Shown: positions 31,216 to 43,589 of the stretch, one piece after another
Layout: each line of letters starts with the position of its first letter
How positions within the stretch are numbered: the stretch's first letter is position 1
Origin: Ilex aquifolium
Taxonomy: Eukaryota > Streptophyta > Magnoliopsida > Aquifoliales > Aquifoliaceae
Direction of reading: 5' to 3'
NCBI GenBank assembly: GCA_951799425.1
Contig: OX637405.1
Location: 22,322,589-22,386,588 of the forward strand
DNA: 64,000 bases
Position numbers and translations under genes: made by a program
The notes under the pieces: generated by a model
The model's database searches: none
What the model saw: the letters and a program-made list of their open reading frames with translations, nothing else
What the model was told of the DNA's origin: nothing

Positions 31216-33306
31216 ACATCTATGATGAATATGATTACTGACACCAGTGAGGATTTCGATCCTTTTGTTCTTATTTTAGCTGATATCATAAATGGTTTGA
31301 CGAAGTTTTGGTGTCTATAATACCATGTAGTGACAATGCAATAGCATACAAGTTAGCTATAAATGCTAGTTTTATTAGAAATTTTGACGTATGGAAGTAG
31401 CATGCCCCTAATTTCAGTATGCCACTACCCCTTTCGAATATCTTGTCTTTAATAAATATTATACCATTTCCTTCAAAAAAAAAATATACACATCTACACA
31501 CAATCAAACACCAACCCACACAGAGAGTCGCATACAAACACACCCCAGTCATAAACGCCCATCAGACATATGAATGCACTAACTATAACCAGTGCCTAAT
31601 GGCGCGATGGAACATAAAATTCGAAAGTCAAAAAAATCAAATATATTATATTAAATAATAATATTTATTTCTTTCATTTCTTTGATTATATCATTTAAAT
31701 TTTATTTTTACCCATTATTTTCTTATAAATATCGACACTTTTATCAAAATACGTAAATCGACAAATTTTTTTCAATATGTGTACACTATTAGATATGGAT
31801 AATGTCTGAAATAAAAATTATATTAAATTACAAATTAATTAGATATTAAATGATTGAATATGTGATAGAAATGAGTGATATAATATTTTTGGGAAGAAAA
31901 TATGAAGGGGATAAACTTTCAAACTCGTAGATATTTTATTGTATAGATATTCATGTTTAATAGAGCAGTATATATTGGTATATACAGTGATATATGTATA
32001 CACTGATTAATAAAGCTATTGACATTGGAAGAAACAAAGTCAGACTCTTTTCGCCGAAATTTGCATTCAAACTAGCTGGCATATAGGTACTTGAGACAGT
32101 CACCAACCGATGTGCGTGTGCGAATTACTAAAAGTGTAATTTGCGTGTTTGTGTGACCGGGTGTATGATTCTAGAGTAATGATACCTAACTAAAATTTAC
32201 ATCTTAAATCAATAAAGATCATTCGATCAGTTGATCTTATTTAAAAAAAATTGACGTGACCCACTCATCTAATGGTCACCGTTCATTTAGAATATAAATT
32301 TGAGTTATATAGTATTTCCGATATTCTGTAGGTTGATCTTTTACTGTGATTTTGTGATTTCGGCAAACCCAACTTAATGAAGTTACTTACCGAAAAAAAA
32401 AACTTAATGAATCCTTTTTGTAAGTGCCCGGGAGAGAGTAGATGATGCATGAAAAGAGTAGCAAAATTTTTTATTCGATCATGTATTGGTACCCTTATAA
32501 TGTAGTTTTGAATACTTTGCTATTATAAAAATTTTGGATGTTAAGCATTGGTGCGGAATATTTGACATTTTCCGAGGAAGAATAAATCAGTGAGAAAATA
32601 ATTCACTGGTTGATAAAAAAAAATTAAGTTCAAGAATGACAAAAAATTAAAAATAAAAGCAAAATTAATATGAAATAGTAAATTCAATATTTTTTTTAGT
32701 GAAAATAAAATCTAAACAAAAAGATACAAAATAATTTTTCTAGTGCATTTTAACCCAATTATATATTTTAAGAAAATATAACGTTGTTTAAAATCTCTTA
32801 AATTTTGTATATTAATTAATTGTACATTAATTTTTCCCTAATTTTCTATCAATGTACACAATTACAAGTCCATAATAAAAACATTCTTCATTTAATCAGG
32901 AAACCTATTTGAGATTATTATAGATCTTATAGAGAAATTCTATATTCAAAATAACTTAAAATATTTTTGGGTAACAACATTTTATCTTTTGTATCAAATC
33001 ATGTTTTATTAGGTTATAGACTGTTGTTACTAAAAAAAAATGGTAAATGAAAAATAAAAATAGTTCTTAAAAAGTAGCTAATATTTTTTTTAAATAAAGA
33101 GAAGTATTATATTTTGGTTAATATACAAATAGATCAAGATGGTTACATCTGATTTACTCAATTTGAAAATAAAACATTTATTTTACTGGAAAATAAAGAG
33201 ACTAGAACCGTTATTAAAATTTTCAAAAATCTAGGGGAACAAATATAATGTATTAAATAATTTTATGATTCTTAATCAAAGGGGGTCCAAAAGTAAGAAG
33301 GGTCCA

Positions 33307-33334
33307 CCCTAGTCCCCATGTGGCTCCGCCACTG
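33307..33334. mobile_element. hAT-like terminal sequence
   Basis: Ends tggctccgccactg, the reverse complement of cagtggcggagcca, a common plant hAT terminus and similar to the ends of the complete hAT element at 44728-45514. The other end was not found. Confidence 0.5.
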
Positions 33335-33978
33335 CAGATGTTGTCTTAACTGATGTAAACAAGCCAAAAAAATGCTAATATATGTTAGGTTGCCATGTTT
33401 TAATCTAAATTAATCTCTAAACTAATAACACTAACTTACCCATTATTTGTATTAATTAACGTGCAATGTATGTGTGCATTAACTATTATTATCATATGTT
33501 AGCATCAGTTTGAAATATTGAAGTGGATTCACTATAATTACTTTCAATTTTTATTTTTTTTTGTAAGTATTTACTTTCAACTTTGGTCTGAACATAGAAT
33601 ACACTTGCTTTTCTTTGACTTTTCTTTTAAAAAAAAAAAATAAGTTGATGTAATTTTTCAGATTTTCCCTTTTCATTTTCCATACAAGAAGACAACCAAG
33701 TTTATTCGGCTTTGTGAATCAATTTCCACAAAGATACATAATGCTCAATATTATTTCTTTCTTTTCTCCCTAGCATCTCCCTAGCATATTGTTTTATATA
33801 TTCGACTCGAAATAGTGAATTTCGATCGCTCATTTAAATCTCTCATAATTGAATTTAAAAACTCCCATTAGGTAGTTTTATTGGTTTTTTTTTAATGCTG
33901 AATGAAACAATTATTTTAATAATGAACAACTAACCTTGACATAAATCAATAAATTTGATATTTAGACAATCCAAATGT

Positions 33979-34176
33979 TGTTGAAAAATAATAATAAACA
34001 TGATTTTTCATGTTGTAGGAGTTATTTTTATGTATTTAGTTTTTTGTATTAGTGGGTCATCAATTTGTTAGTAGTAGGGGATAAAGTAATTGTGGTATTT
34101 TAATTTTCCAAGTAATGAAAGAGTGAGGTCTTTATTATTTTTATTAGTCCATTATATAGTGAGATTATTTTGTATG
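33979..34176 (+). repeat. Left part of the 5' LTR of Cop-3
   Basis: tgttgaaaaataataat...attattttgta matches the first 198 bp of the right LTR (48285 onward). It then stops at the start of Tat-3. The rest of this LTR is not found on the other side of Tat-3. Confidence 0.88.
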
Positions 34177-34777
34177 TGATGGTACAACGAAAATGCCCAA
34201 GGTTGAGCTTGGTAACGCAGGTCATGCCACTTAGGTCGAGAGCTCTGCTCTTTTATGTTATTTGGAGACCTCGACCTCAGACCTCAAACTCCATGTGTCT
34301 ACATCTCGAGGAAGGTTGTGCAGAGAACAGTTGGATCCCACCAAGTACCCCCTTTGTAGCAACAGTTACTCAGCAGACGCAAGTCCCGTAACCGCCCTCA
34401 ACATCCATTGCAGCCGTTGCACAATAAAGGCGACCGTTACAAGGGAGGGGCAATGATCTCATCTCAGATCAAGCTAGACCCAGGGATAACTATAAATAGG
34501 AGGCAAAGCCCTCAACAGAAACAACAAGCCATTGTAGCCTCACTAAAATACTTTCTGTAAACTCCCCAGTACTCAATATATTCAGGAGCAAGAGACTCCC
34601 TTGAGAGTGGATTAGTCGAGCTCCCGAGCTGGTGAACCACTATAAACACTCTGTGTGATCACCCACGTATTCCCAGATCCTATTCTCAAGAGCCTTGGAG
34701 CTCAGACTGAACTAAACTTAACTGTTCAGTGCCCTTTATATTCTCATCACTGCTCAATCGTGTTAAGAACATCATCA
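34177..34777 (+). repeat. 5' LTR of Tat-3 (601 bp)
   Basis: Starts tgatggtaca and ends aacatcatca. TATA box tataaatagg at 34491-34500. Related to the Tat-1 LTR. Confidence 0.88.
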
Positions 34778-34779
34778 GT

Positions 34780-34793
34780 TGGCGCCGTCTGTG
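34780..34793 (+). promoter_or_regulatory. Primer binding site of Tat-3
   Basis: tggcgccgtctgtg, two bases after the LTR; identical to the Tat-2 site. Confidence 0.85.
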
Positions 34794-34837
34794 TGAACGA
34801 CTATTCCTGTTTAAAAAATATTGAAATTCTTCAGTAA

Positions 34838-36145
34838 TTGATGGTTTCTACGCGCAACATGAGCATAAGTCAGATAAGTCATCTTCGGTTACAGAACCAA
34901 CAAGAAGCTACCACTGGAAGACAGCAAGAAAAACCCCGTGATTTCTTGCCTACACGAGATCGATCCTCCCATGGTGGATCCCTTACCAAACAACGAATTG
35001 GAGGCCCTTATTTTAGCTAATCAATGCCTCTCCCATCAGAATTAGGAGTTACTAAATCTCCTTCAACGTCCCCAAAGGGTGTAGCCAGCCCAAGATGATC
35101 CCCTTCAGAGGGAACAACAACACAATAACCCCCTGAGAGATGTCATTGAGGGAGATGAGCGCAGCCAAACTGTAGGCAACGCCCATCATCGAGCTCGTAG
35201 GAACGAGGATAATGAAGAAGTACAGAGCCAAAACAGGGAAACTCGTAGGAATGAGTTTCCCCCACTACAGCGAGAAGGGAAGGAACAATATTGGGAGCAA
35301 CGCTTCAGGGACATCGAACAGGAACTCAACCACATAAAGGAGGCTGTAAGAGGCAAAACTCCAGTGACCATGGACGTCTTAGTTCAGTAGACTGAGTCTC
35401 CATTTACCGCACAGGTGCTGCATTTTCCGCTTCCACCAAACTTTAGAATGCCCCAAATTGAGGCCTTTAATGGGGCGAAAGATCTCATGGACCATCTCAA
35501 CACCTACAAAAATCAAATGAAGCTACATGGGTACCAGGACCCCAGAATGATGCCGAACTTTTGCCATCACCCTAAAGGGTTCAGCCTTAGCATGGTTCAA
35601 CAGGCTGACCCCGACATCCATCTCATCCTTGAGAGAGCTCTCCGTCTCCTTTGTCTCACAATTCATAGGAGCTCAGACTTATCGAAAGCTGAGCTACCAC
35701 TTGTTGAACTTGAAACAAGGACCCAATGAGAACTTGCGGAGCTATGTTCAGAGGTTCAACTCAAAATCTCTAAAAGTAGATGTCCTTGACGAGAAATTTG
35801 CCATCACTGCCTTCATTGTTAGGCTGGGAGTCCAATCAAAGGACCTGATATTCTCCATCTCCAAAACCCCACAAGCCAGTATGGCAGAAATCCTTACCAA
35901 GACAGAGAAGTACATCATGGCGAGGAAGCGCTTCTTTCTAAGGTAGGGAGCTCATTCACGAACAAAAGAGAAGAAGAAGAAGAGGGACTAAAGTCCTAGA
36001 AATGAGATAAGTTGAGACAGATCCCCAAGGAGAGACAGACCACTCTCTGAAAAGGAGAGGAGACATCAGAGATCGCCTAGGTCCTCCTCCACAGGAATTC
36101 CAGCCAAGGTTTGCACCTCAACAGTTCACCCCCCTCACAGCCACA
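34838..36145 (+). pseudogene. gag: Tat-3 gag region
   Basis: Homologous to the Tat-2 gag: NFRMPQIEAFNGAKDL, LNTYKNQMKLHGYQDP, QGPNENLRSYVQRFNSKSL and an Arg-rich tail. Broken in several places. Confidence 0.75.
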
Positions 36146-37200
36146 GTGTCCCAGGTCCTTTATGTGGTGCAGAACGAAAAATTCCTAAGGTGGCCATCTC
36201 GGATGAAGGCAGATCCTGCAAAAAGGGATGCAACAAAATATTGCGAGTACCACAGAGATCATGGCCATCTCACTGTTGACTGCATCCAGTTAAAAAAGGA
36301 GATCGGGTTCCTGATTCAACGAGGGCAACTACATCGCTTTGTGGCGCAAGATAATCAGAACCGAGCTCACCCACCCCAAGTACCTCAACAGCAAATCCCT
36401 GCACAGTATCAACAACATCTGGTAGAAATTAGAGTGATATCCGGAGGATTTGATGGAGGTGGGAAATCCAGGTCAGCCAGGAAGACTCACATGCGCAAAG
36501 TCAGAACTGAGGAGGTGCTGGAAGTACAAGCTATGTCCAAAGCACCTCGGCTGAGCATGGACATCACTTTCTCAGATGTAGACCTGGAGGGTTGCCAGCA
36601 TCCCCACGATAACCCTTTGGTGGTAAGGGCCATCATCGCCAACCGGACCGTCCATCGGGTTTTGATTGATAATGGGAGCTTTGCCGACATCATCTTCGCA
36701 TCTGCCTTCGACAAAATGGACATAGGTAGAGACAAACTTGAACCAGTTAGGGCTCACCTTCTAGGATTCTCAGGGGAAAGGGTGCTACCCCTGTGTTCAA
36801 TCCAACTTTTTCTAACCATGAGAGATCCACCTTGCTAGTCCACCAGCACCATGAGGTTCCTAATAGTCGATGCTCCCTCGGCCAAACAATGTTCTACTGG
36901 GAAGACCTTCCCTCAACGCCGTGAGGGCCATTTCTTTTGCCTATAACCTCGTCATGAAGTTTCACACTGAAAATGGCGTTGGAATGGTCTGAGGAGACCA
37001 GCGAGTGGCACGTGAGTGCTATATGGCATCTATGAAGAAAAAAGAGGTCGAGAATATCCAGCTGGACGAGCTCGACATGAGAGATGAGATGTGAACAAGG
37101 CCAATGCCTTCAGAAGAGCTGGAGCCTGTCCAACTTGACGAGGAGCCAGAGCATCTGGTATACGTGGGATCGAAGCTGCCCAGGGAAATTAAAGACCTCC
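36146..37200 (+). pseudogene. Tat-3 protease region
   Basis: Codes CEYHRDHGHLTVDC, a Gln/Pro-rich spacer, and ANRTVHRVLIDNGSFADII with the protease D-N-G active site (about 36640-36690), then DIGRDKLEPVRAHLLGFSGE. The part after 36840 is more decayed. Confidence 0.78.
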
Positions 37201-38165
37201 TTATTCAATTCCTCAGAAGAAATATGGAGGTATTTGCATGGAAATAGGAAGATATGCAAGGGATTGACCCCTCAGTCATCATGCATAAGCTCAACGTGAA
37301 TCCAACCTTCAAGCCCATTAAACAGAAGCGGAGGAGTTTTGCACCATAACGCCAAAAAACGATCAATGAGGTGGTCAGCAAACTCCTCGAAGCCAAAGCC
37401 ATCAGAGAGGTGGATTATCCGACCTGTTTAGCCTATGTGGTCCTCGTCAAAATGTAAAACGACAAGTGGCACCTTTGCATCGACTTCACTAACCTAAACC
37501 GCGCTTGCTCCAAGGACAGCTTTCCCTTACCTTGGATTGACCTAATCGTAGAAGCCACAGCTAGGCATGAGGTCCTCAGCTTCATGGATGCTTTTTTTGG
37601 GTATAACCAGATCAGAATGGATCCCAGCGACCAAGAGAAGACATCATTTGTAACTGAGTAGGGGACATACTACTACCAGGTCATGCCATTTGGGCTGAAT
37701 AACGACGGAGATACGTACCAGTGATTGGTGAACCGATTATTCTAAAAACAGATCGGAACATCAATGGAGGTGTACATTAATGACATGCTGATGAAGTCAT
37801 TGAAAGCTGAGTTTCACATTGGGCACCTTGAAGAGTCTTTCCAAATTCTCAAGGAGTACCAAATGAAGCTCAACCCAGCTAAATGCGCCTTTGGGGTCTC
37901 TGCTGAAAAGTTTCTGGGCTTCATAGTCAACAGCACAGGAATAGAGGCAAACCCGAAGAAGGTCAGGATAGTGATAGACATGCAACCACCTTTAAACACA
38001 AGGGAGGTTCAACGCCTAACAGGAAGGATAGTGGCCTTAAGTTGTTTTGTCTCCAGATCAAACGACAAGTGCCAGCCGTTCTTTCAAACCTTAAAAAAGA
38101 CATTCCAGTGGGATACACGCTGCAAGGAGGCATTCAAAGCCCTCAAAGAATACCTTAGCCCATCC
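37201..38165 (+). pseudogene. Tat-3 reverse transcriptase
   Basis: Recognisable words include FTNLNRACSKDSFPLP, FMDAFFGYNQIRMDP, MEVYINDMLMKSLKAE (catalytic region, about 37764) and LNPAKCAFGVSAEKFLGF. Strongly similar to the Tat-2 enzyme. Several breaks. Confidence 0.8.
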
Positions 38166-38890
38166 CCAGTCCTGGTGAGCCCTAGGGAGGGAGAAATGCT
38201 CACCTTATACCTCGTTGTTTTAGATTTCTCAACTAGCGTGATGTTGGTCAGAGAGCAAGACAGAGCTCAGCAACCAGTTTACTACTGTAGTAGAGCTCTA
38301 AGGGGGGCAGATGAGAGATATGCGAAAATGGAGAAGCTAGTCCTAGTTCTAGTCATGATAGCAAGAACGCTCAAACCATACTTCCAAGCTTACACCATTG
38401 AGGTCCCAACAGACAAGCCAATGAAGCAGGTGTTACACAAACTAGAATCTTTAGGAAAGCTGGTCAAATGGGCGATAGAGCTCAGTGAGTTCGATATTAG
38501 TTACAAGCCCAGAATTGCAATCAAAGGGCAAGTACTGGTAGAATTCATTGTAGAATTCACTGTAGCCTCAGAAGCATCCATAGAGGCAACCCAACCTCCC
38601 CACGTGAAAACTTTCAATAGATGAAGTTGCCAAAGCCCAAGGCACTGGTGCCGGATTGATTTTGACCTCCCTCGACATAATAGATATCGAATACGCCCTC
38701 AGGTTCAGATTCAAGGCTTTAAACAAACGAAGTTGGATACAAATTCGTTATTCTCGGGCTCAACATGACACATTCCATGGAGGCAGAATAACATGTGATC
38801 TACATCGACTCTCAGCTCGTGGTGAAACAGATTGAGGAGACTTATGAAGCAAAGGGTGAGAGAATGGTTTTATAACTGAGGAAGGTACAG
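38166..38890 (+). pseudogene. Tat-3 dual RNase H
   Basis: The ordinary RNase H reads YYCSRALRGADERYAKMEK and YKPRIAIKGQVLVEFIVEF (to about 38565). Weaker traces of the second, archaeal-type RNase H follow (about 38610-38860, including IDSQLVVKQIEETYE). The second domain is more decayed than the first. Confidence 0.72.
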
Positions 38891-40292
38891 GAGCTAATGA
38901 GAAAATTCGTGCAGGTTAAGGTCATGCATGTCCCCAGAGCTGAGAACTCTCAAGCTGACGCCTTAGCAAGGCTAGCTACAGCCTCTCAAGAGAACCTAGA
39001 CAAACTAATTCCAGTTGAGCACCTAGCTGAGCTGTTAGTAAGCCACGAGGATGAAGAAGTATTCCCTGCTCTGGTCCAGCCAACTTGGATGGATCCAATC
39101 AGGGAATAATTTCAGAATGGAATATTACTAGCAGATTCCAAAGAAGCCGCAAACCAAGAGTTAGATCATCCAGATTCACCCTCCTACAAAGAAATCTGTA
39201 CAAGCGGGGCTTCTCGGAACCTCTCCTCAAATGTATAGGGGACGAAGAAAGTGACTATATCCTAAGGGAAATCCATGAAGGCATCTGTGACAATCACATC
39301 AGAGCTCGAGCTCTGGCAGGTAAAACACTGAGGCAAGGTTATTTCTGACCCACCCTGCTCAAAGACGCAACAGAGCTGGTCAGAAGGTGTAAGACCTGCC
39401 AACGGCATGCCAACTTCCCACACTATCCACTAGAGCACCTCACCCCAATAATTAGCCCCTAGCCATTTCAACAGTGGGGATTGGACATACTTGGACCTCT
39501 TCCCACTAACACTGGACAGTACAAATTTGCCATCATTGGAGTGGACTATTTCACCAAATGGGCTGTGATGGAGCCCTTGGCAACAATTACAGAGCAGAAG
39601 GTTCATAAATTCACCTGAAAATCCATAATCTGCTAGTTTGGAATACACAGGACAATCGTCTTAACAATGAGAAACAGTTCGACAACCCTAAATTTAAAAA
39701 ATTACTTATGAGCCCCAGCTCATCCTCAGTCGAATGGACAAGCAGAAGTAACTATCCGAACAATAAAAATAGCTCTGAAGACCAAACTCGAAGCCTTAAA
39801 GGGACAATGGGTGGAACACGTTCCAGAGGTGTTATGGGCTTACAGAACTACAACTAGGTCAGCAACTCAAGAGACGTCGTTTGCCTTGGCATTTGGAACT
39901 GAGGCAGTAGCTTCTGCAGAGATAGGCTTCCCATCCTCGAGAACAGAGCTCTCCAAACCCAGGCATAACGATGAGTCCCTTCTGCTCAACCTCGACCTCT
40001 TAGATGAGAAGAGGGACAGAGCCTTGCAGCGCATCATGAGTTATCAGAGAAAGACAGCTCAATATTAAAATAGGAAGGTCAGGCATAGAAACTTCAAAGT
40101 CAGAGATCTGGTCCTCAAAAAAATCCTCCCTGCAGGAAAAGATCCTTCTCATGGAAAGTTAGGGCTCAATAGGGAAGGCCCATACATCATTTCCAAGATA
40201 ATCAGACCTGGGAATTACGAACTGCAAACGGAGGAAGGAAAGATTTTGCCGCATTCCTGGAACGCTGACCATTTGAAGAGATTCTTTCAATA
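38891..40292 (+). pseudogene. Tat-3 integrase region
   Basis: MHVPRAENSQADALARLATA leads in; then CKTCQRHANFPH-type zinc-binding text near 39395, FAIIGVDYFTKWAVMEPLAT (about 39520), AYRTTTRSATQETSFALAFG (about 39840) and a C-terminal NYELQTEEGKILPHSW. Several breaks. Confidence 0.78.
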
Positions 40293-40374
40293 ACCAAAGC
40301 ATTTGTAAAAGTTCATCATCAATAAAAACGACAAAGTTTCAGCTCAGTCAACATTCTATTGCTACCATAATCAC

Positions 40375-40870
40375 TCGATGAGCTTCTCAGCTCATAAATA
40401 CACGATAAGCTCCTCAGCTCATAAATAAACGATGAGTTCTTCAGCTCATAAATAAATGATCAGCTCTTCAGCTCATAAACTCACGATGAGCTCTTCAGCT
40501 CATAAGTAAACGATGAGCTCTTCAGCTCATAAATAAAAGATGAGCTCTTCAGCTCATAAACTCTCAATGAACTCCCTAGCTCATAAATAAATGATGAGCT
40601 TTTCAGCTCATAAATAAACAATGAGTTCTTCAACTCATAGACTCTCGATAAGCTTCCTAACTCATAAATAAACGATGAACTCTTCAGCTCATAAAATAAA
40701 TGATAAGCTCTTCAGCTCATAGACTCTCGATGAGCTCCACAACTCATAAATAAATGATGAGCTCTTCAGCTCATAAATAAACGATGAGTTATTCAGCTCA
40801 TAAGCCAACGATAAGCTCTTCAGCTCATAAAATCTCAATGAGCTCTTCCCCTCATGAACACTCAATGTGC
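40375..40870. repeat. Tat-3 tandem hairpin array, 27-bp unit
   Basis: About 18 units of about 27 bp built on gatgagctcttcagctcataaataaac. Each has a 5-bp stem and 4-base loop (gagct cttc agctc). Paired variants keep the stem, for example gagttcttcaactc. It lies just after pol, as in Tat-2 and Tat-4. Confidence 0.93.
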
Positions 40871-41104
40871 TCTTCATTTCATAAAGGTCAGGATAAACAC
40901 CTTTTTTTTTTTTTTTCAGGATAAACACCTTAGTTTGTGCTAAGATAAGCTCTTTGACATGCCCAACCATAAAGAAGCTCCTACCAAACAGCTAAGTTCA
41001 GCAAACAAAATGAAGACCTCATACTTGGCAAAATCCAGATTCACTTCCAGAAGAACAGAGTTATCCTTGAAGCAAAAGGGCAAAGGGAGATAAACAAAAT
41101 ATAA

Positions 41105-41420
41105 AATGGAGATTTTTTCAAGATTTTTTTTTTCATTCCCTCAAGAAGATCTAAGTACACGATCAAAAGTCTCTCTAAAAACTATCACAAAAGATGCAGC
41201 GGCCCTAAATCTATACAGATGGGCCAGTAGTGGCTTCAGGCACCTTAGAATGAGCAGCAAGAAGAGAAGCTTCAGATGAATAAGGAACAGAAGAAACAGT
41301 TGGGGAGAGGTCAAGAGGAGCCTCAGTAAGAACAGAAGCAGGAACTTCAACTTCAGTCGTGGGCAGAGCCACCTTAGAGCTCCCTACGTCTACCTTAGAA
41401 GAAACAGGCCCAGGTGTCTA
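41105..41420 (-). pseudogene. Tail of the Tat-3 antisense accessory gene
   Basis: The minus strand codes a Pro/Ser/Val/Glu-rich stretch (VALPTTEVEVPASV, APLDLSPTVSSVPYSS) comparable to the C-terminal tails in Tat-2 and Tat-4. The body of the gene is missing because the element is truncated at about 41420. Confidence 0.55.
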
Positions 41421-42190
41421 GTGAAACCACGTCCAAGCAAACATAGGATGTTCTTGACACAACTCATAGTGAAGTGAAAAAAGTCAAGAAAGTTCGCCTC
41501 GAAACTCTACGAGGTGAATTTAAGGCTTTATGTATGAGGGAATCCGAATTAGTTTCAGATTATTTCACAAGAATCTTGGTGGTTGTGAATATATTGAGAA
41601 CACATGGTGATGATCACTATGATGATACCCGGGTAATAGAAAAAAATCTTCCATTCATTGTACCCCATGTTTGACTATATTTTCGTAGCCATTGAAGAGT
41701 CTAACGATTTAGATACAATGACGATTGACGAACTCATGGGATCGTTGTTAGCCCATGAAGAACGGCTAGGCAAGAAGAAACAAGACCCACTAGAGAAAGT
41801 GCTATAAACCAAGCTTTCTTTCAAAAAAAAAAAAAAACAGAAAGAAAGAAAGAAAGAAGGCAAGATTGAATTCAAAGAGGTAGAAGGCGTGGACATAGTG
41901 TACGTGGTCGAGGTAGAGGAGAAAACTTTGGCCAAAATTTGTCCAACAAAGAAGAAAGTGGCCAAGAATCACACCGTGGAAGAGGATGAGGAAGAGGTAA
42001 CAATTTAAAGTCATATGGAGGGAGGTATGATAAATCTCATATTCAATGTTATAATTTTCACCGATATGGCCATTTTGCTTCCCAGTGTAAAAATAATTTT
42101 GTGGAAGAAATAACACACTTTGTAGAAGAAAAAGTTGCAGAGGTAGAGTCGACCTTGTTGTTGGCATACAAAGAAGAACAAAAGAGAGAC
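41421..42190 (+). pseudogene. gag: Cop-3 gag region (3' part)
   Basis: Copia-type gag text begins at about 41425 with TTSKQ, then VLDTTHSEVKKVKKVRLETL and LRGEFKALCMRESELVSDYF. A zinc-knuckle-like region follows near 42045-42090 (HRYGHFASQC). Broken; the front half is gone. Confidence 0.75.
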
Positions 42191-43470
42191 AAGAACGTGT
42201 GGTACCTTGACTCAGGTGTTAGTAATTATATGTGTGGGAAGTAAAGAGATGTTTGTGGAGCTTGATGAATCGGTGAATGAAAAAGTCACTTTTGGAGATT
42301 CTTCTCAAATTCCAGTAATGAGAAGATGTAATATTTTGATTCGTTTGAAAGAGAAAAGATACCAATTTTTTTTTAATATTTTTTATGTGCCAAACATGAA
42401 AAATAATATTTTGAACTTAGGACAACTCTTAGAGAAAGGTTATGATATTTGCATGAAAAATCATAATCTTTCAATAAGAGATGCAAATGGGAATTTGGAT
42501 GCTAAAGTGTTGATGACAAGATATAAAATATTTTTGTTAAATTTTCAAAGTGATGTGGCAAAATGCTTGAAAACACGTGTTAAAGATTCTTCTTTGTTAT
42601 GTCACTTGAGATTTGGGCAATTGAATTTTGGAGGACTAACTTTATTGTTTAGAAAGAAAATGATGAAAGGATTGTCTTCTATCAACCATCGTGATCAACT
42701 TTGTGACGGATGTCTAATTGAAAAGTATGCTAGAAAAAGTTTTTCCAAAGAATTCATTTCAAAAGCAATCAAACCACTTCAACTTGTTCACTCGGATATT
42801 TGCGACCCTATAGACCCACCATCATTTGGTAAGAACTGATATTTTTTAATCTTTATTAATGATTTTAACCAGAAAACGTGGGTTTATTTTCTAAAATAAA
42901 AATCAAAGGTGTTTGATATTTTCAAAAATTTTAAGGTTTTGATTGAAAAACAAAGTGGATATGAAATTAAGGCAATTAGATCCGATAGAGGAGGTGAATT
43001 CACTTCAAATGAATTCAAATATTTTTGTGAAGAAAATTGAATTCACCATCCTCTAACAGTTCCAAGATCACCATAACAAAATAGTATTGTCGAAAGGAAG
43101 AACCGAATCATTCTTGACATGGCTCGAAGTATGTTGAAGAGTAAAAAAATGCCCAAAGAGTTTTGGATGGAAGCTACTGATTGTGCCATCTACTTGTTAA
43201 ATCGGTGTCTCACTAGAAGTGTTCAAGACAAAACATCACAAGAAGCATGGAGAGGAATCAAGCCAAGTGTTTCTCATTTGTGGGTTTTTGGAAGTGCATG
43301 CTATGCATATGTGTCGGATGCGAAACGGACCAAATTAGATGACAAGAGTGAAAAATTTGTCTTCATTGGCTATGATTCAAGAAGCAAAGGCTACAAGCTT
43401 TACAACCTAAGCAATGACAATATAATCATTAGTAGAGATGTTGAGTTTGATGAAGAAGATGAATGGGATT
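42191..43470 (+). pseudogene. Cop-3 protease and integrase
   Basis: Protease motif VWYLDSGVSNYMC (about 42200), then the GAG-pre-integrase words LCHLRFGQLNFGGL and DQLCDGCLIEKYARKSF (about 42590-42750). The integrase core reads PLQLVHSDICDPI, IRSDRGGEFTSNEF and IVERKNRIILDMARSML (about 42780-43130), followed by GYDSRSKGYKLYN. Several breaks. Confidence 0.82.
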
Positions 43471-43589
43471 GAAACACTCCACAAGAAAACTATGATTTTT
43501 TTCCCATTCTTTGAACAAGAAGAGGAGCCCAATGAATTCATGGAGCTGCCCATTTAGTCTCCTCCACCATCACCACCATCACTCACCAA

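Larger units (their letters stand above)
30184..33978. other. AT-rich intergenic region with DNA transposon termini
   Basis: No gene is supported. The region contains one CACTA-like terminus at 31202-31215, one hAT-like terminus at 33307-33334 and many A/T runs. The short open frames have no recognisable motif. Parts may be decayed non-autonomous elements whose other ends I could not find. Confidence 0.6.
34177..41420 (+). mobile_element. Tat-3: Tat/Retand-type element inserted in the Cop-3 LTR, right end lost
   Basis: The 5' LTR is 34177-34777, followed by PBS, gag, protease, reverse transcriptase, two RNases H, integrase, a hairpin array and the tail of the antisense gene. The text changes to copia gag at about 41420, so the 3' LTR and most of the antisense gene are missing, together with the Cop-3 stretch from mid-LTR to mid-gag. 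Broken, with many breaks (more than ten likely). Confidence 0.88.

Noticed and set aside
33974-33978. aatgt / aattg (48626-48630) as a target duplication of Cop-3
   Set aside because: Only three of five bases agree in order; not strong enough to claim.
40375-40870. Regular short repeats with internal hairpins, resembling a CRISPR array
   Set aside because: The units are contiguous variants of one 27-bp sequence with no unique spacers, and they lie inside a plant retrotransposon.
40689-40970. Minus-strand open frame rich in SSFIYELKS-type repeats
   Set aside because: It is the translated tandem hairpin array; its periodicity comes from the 27-bp unit.
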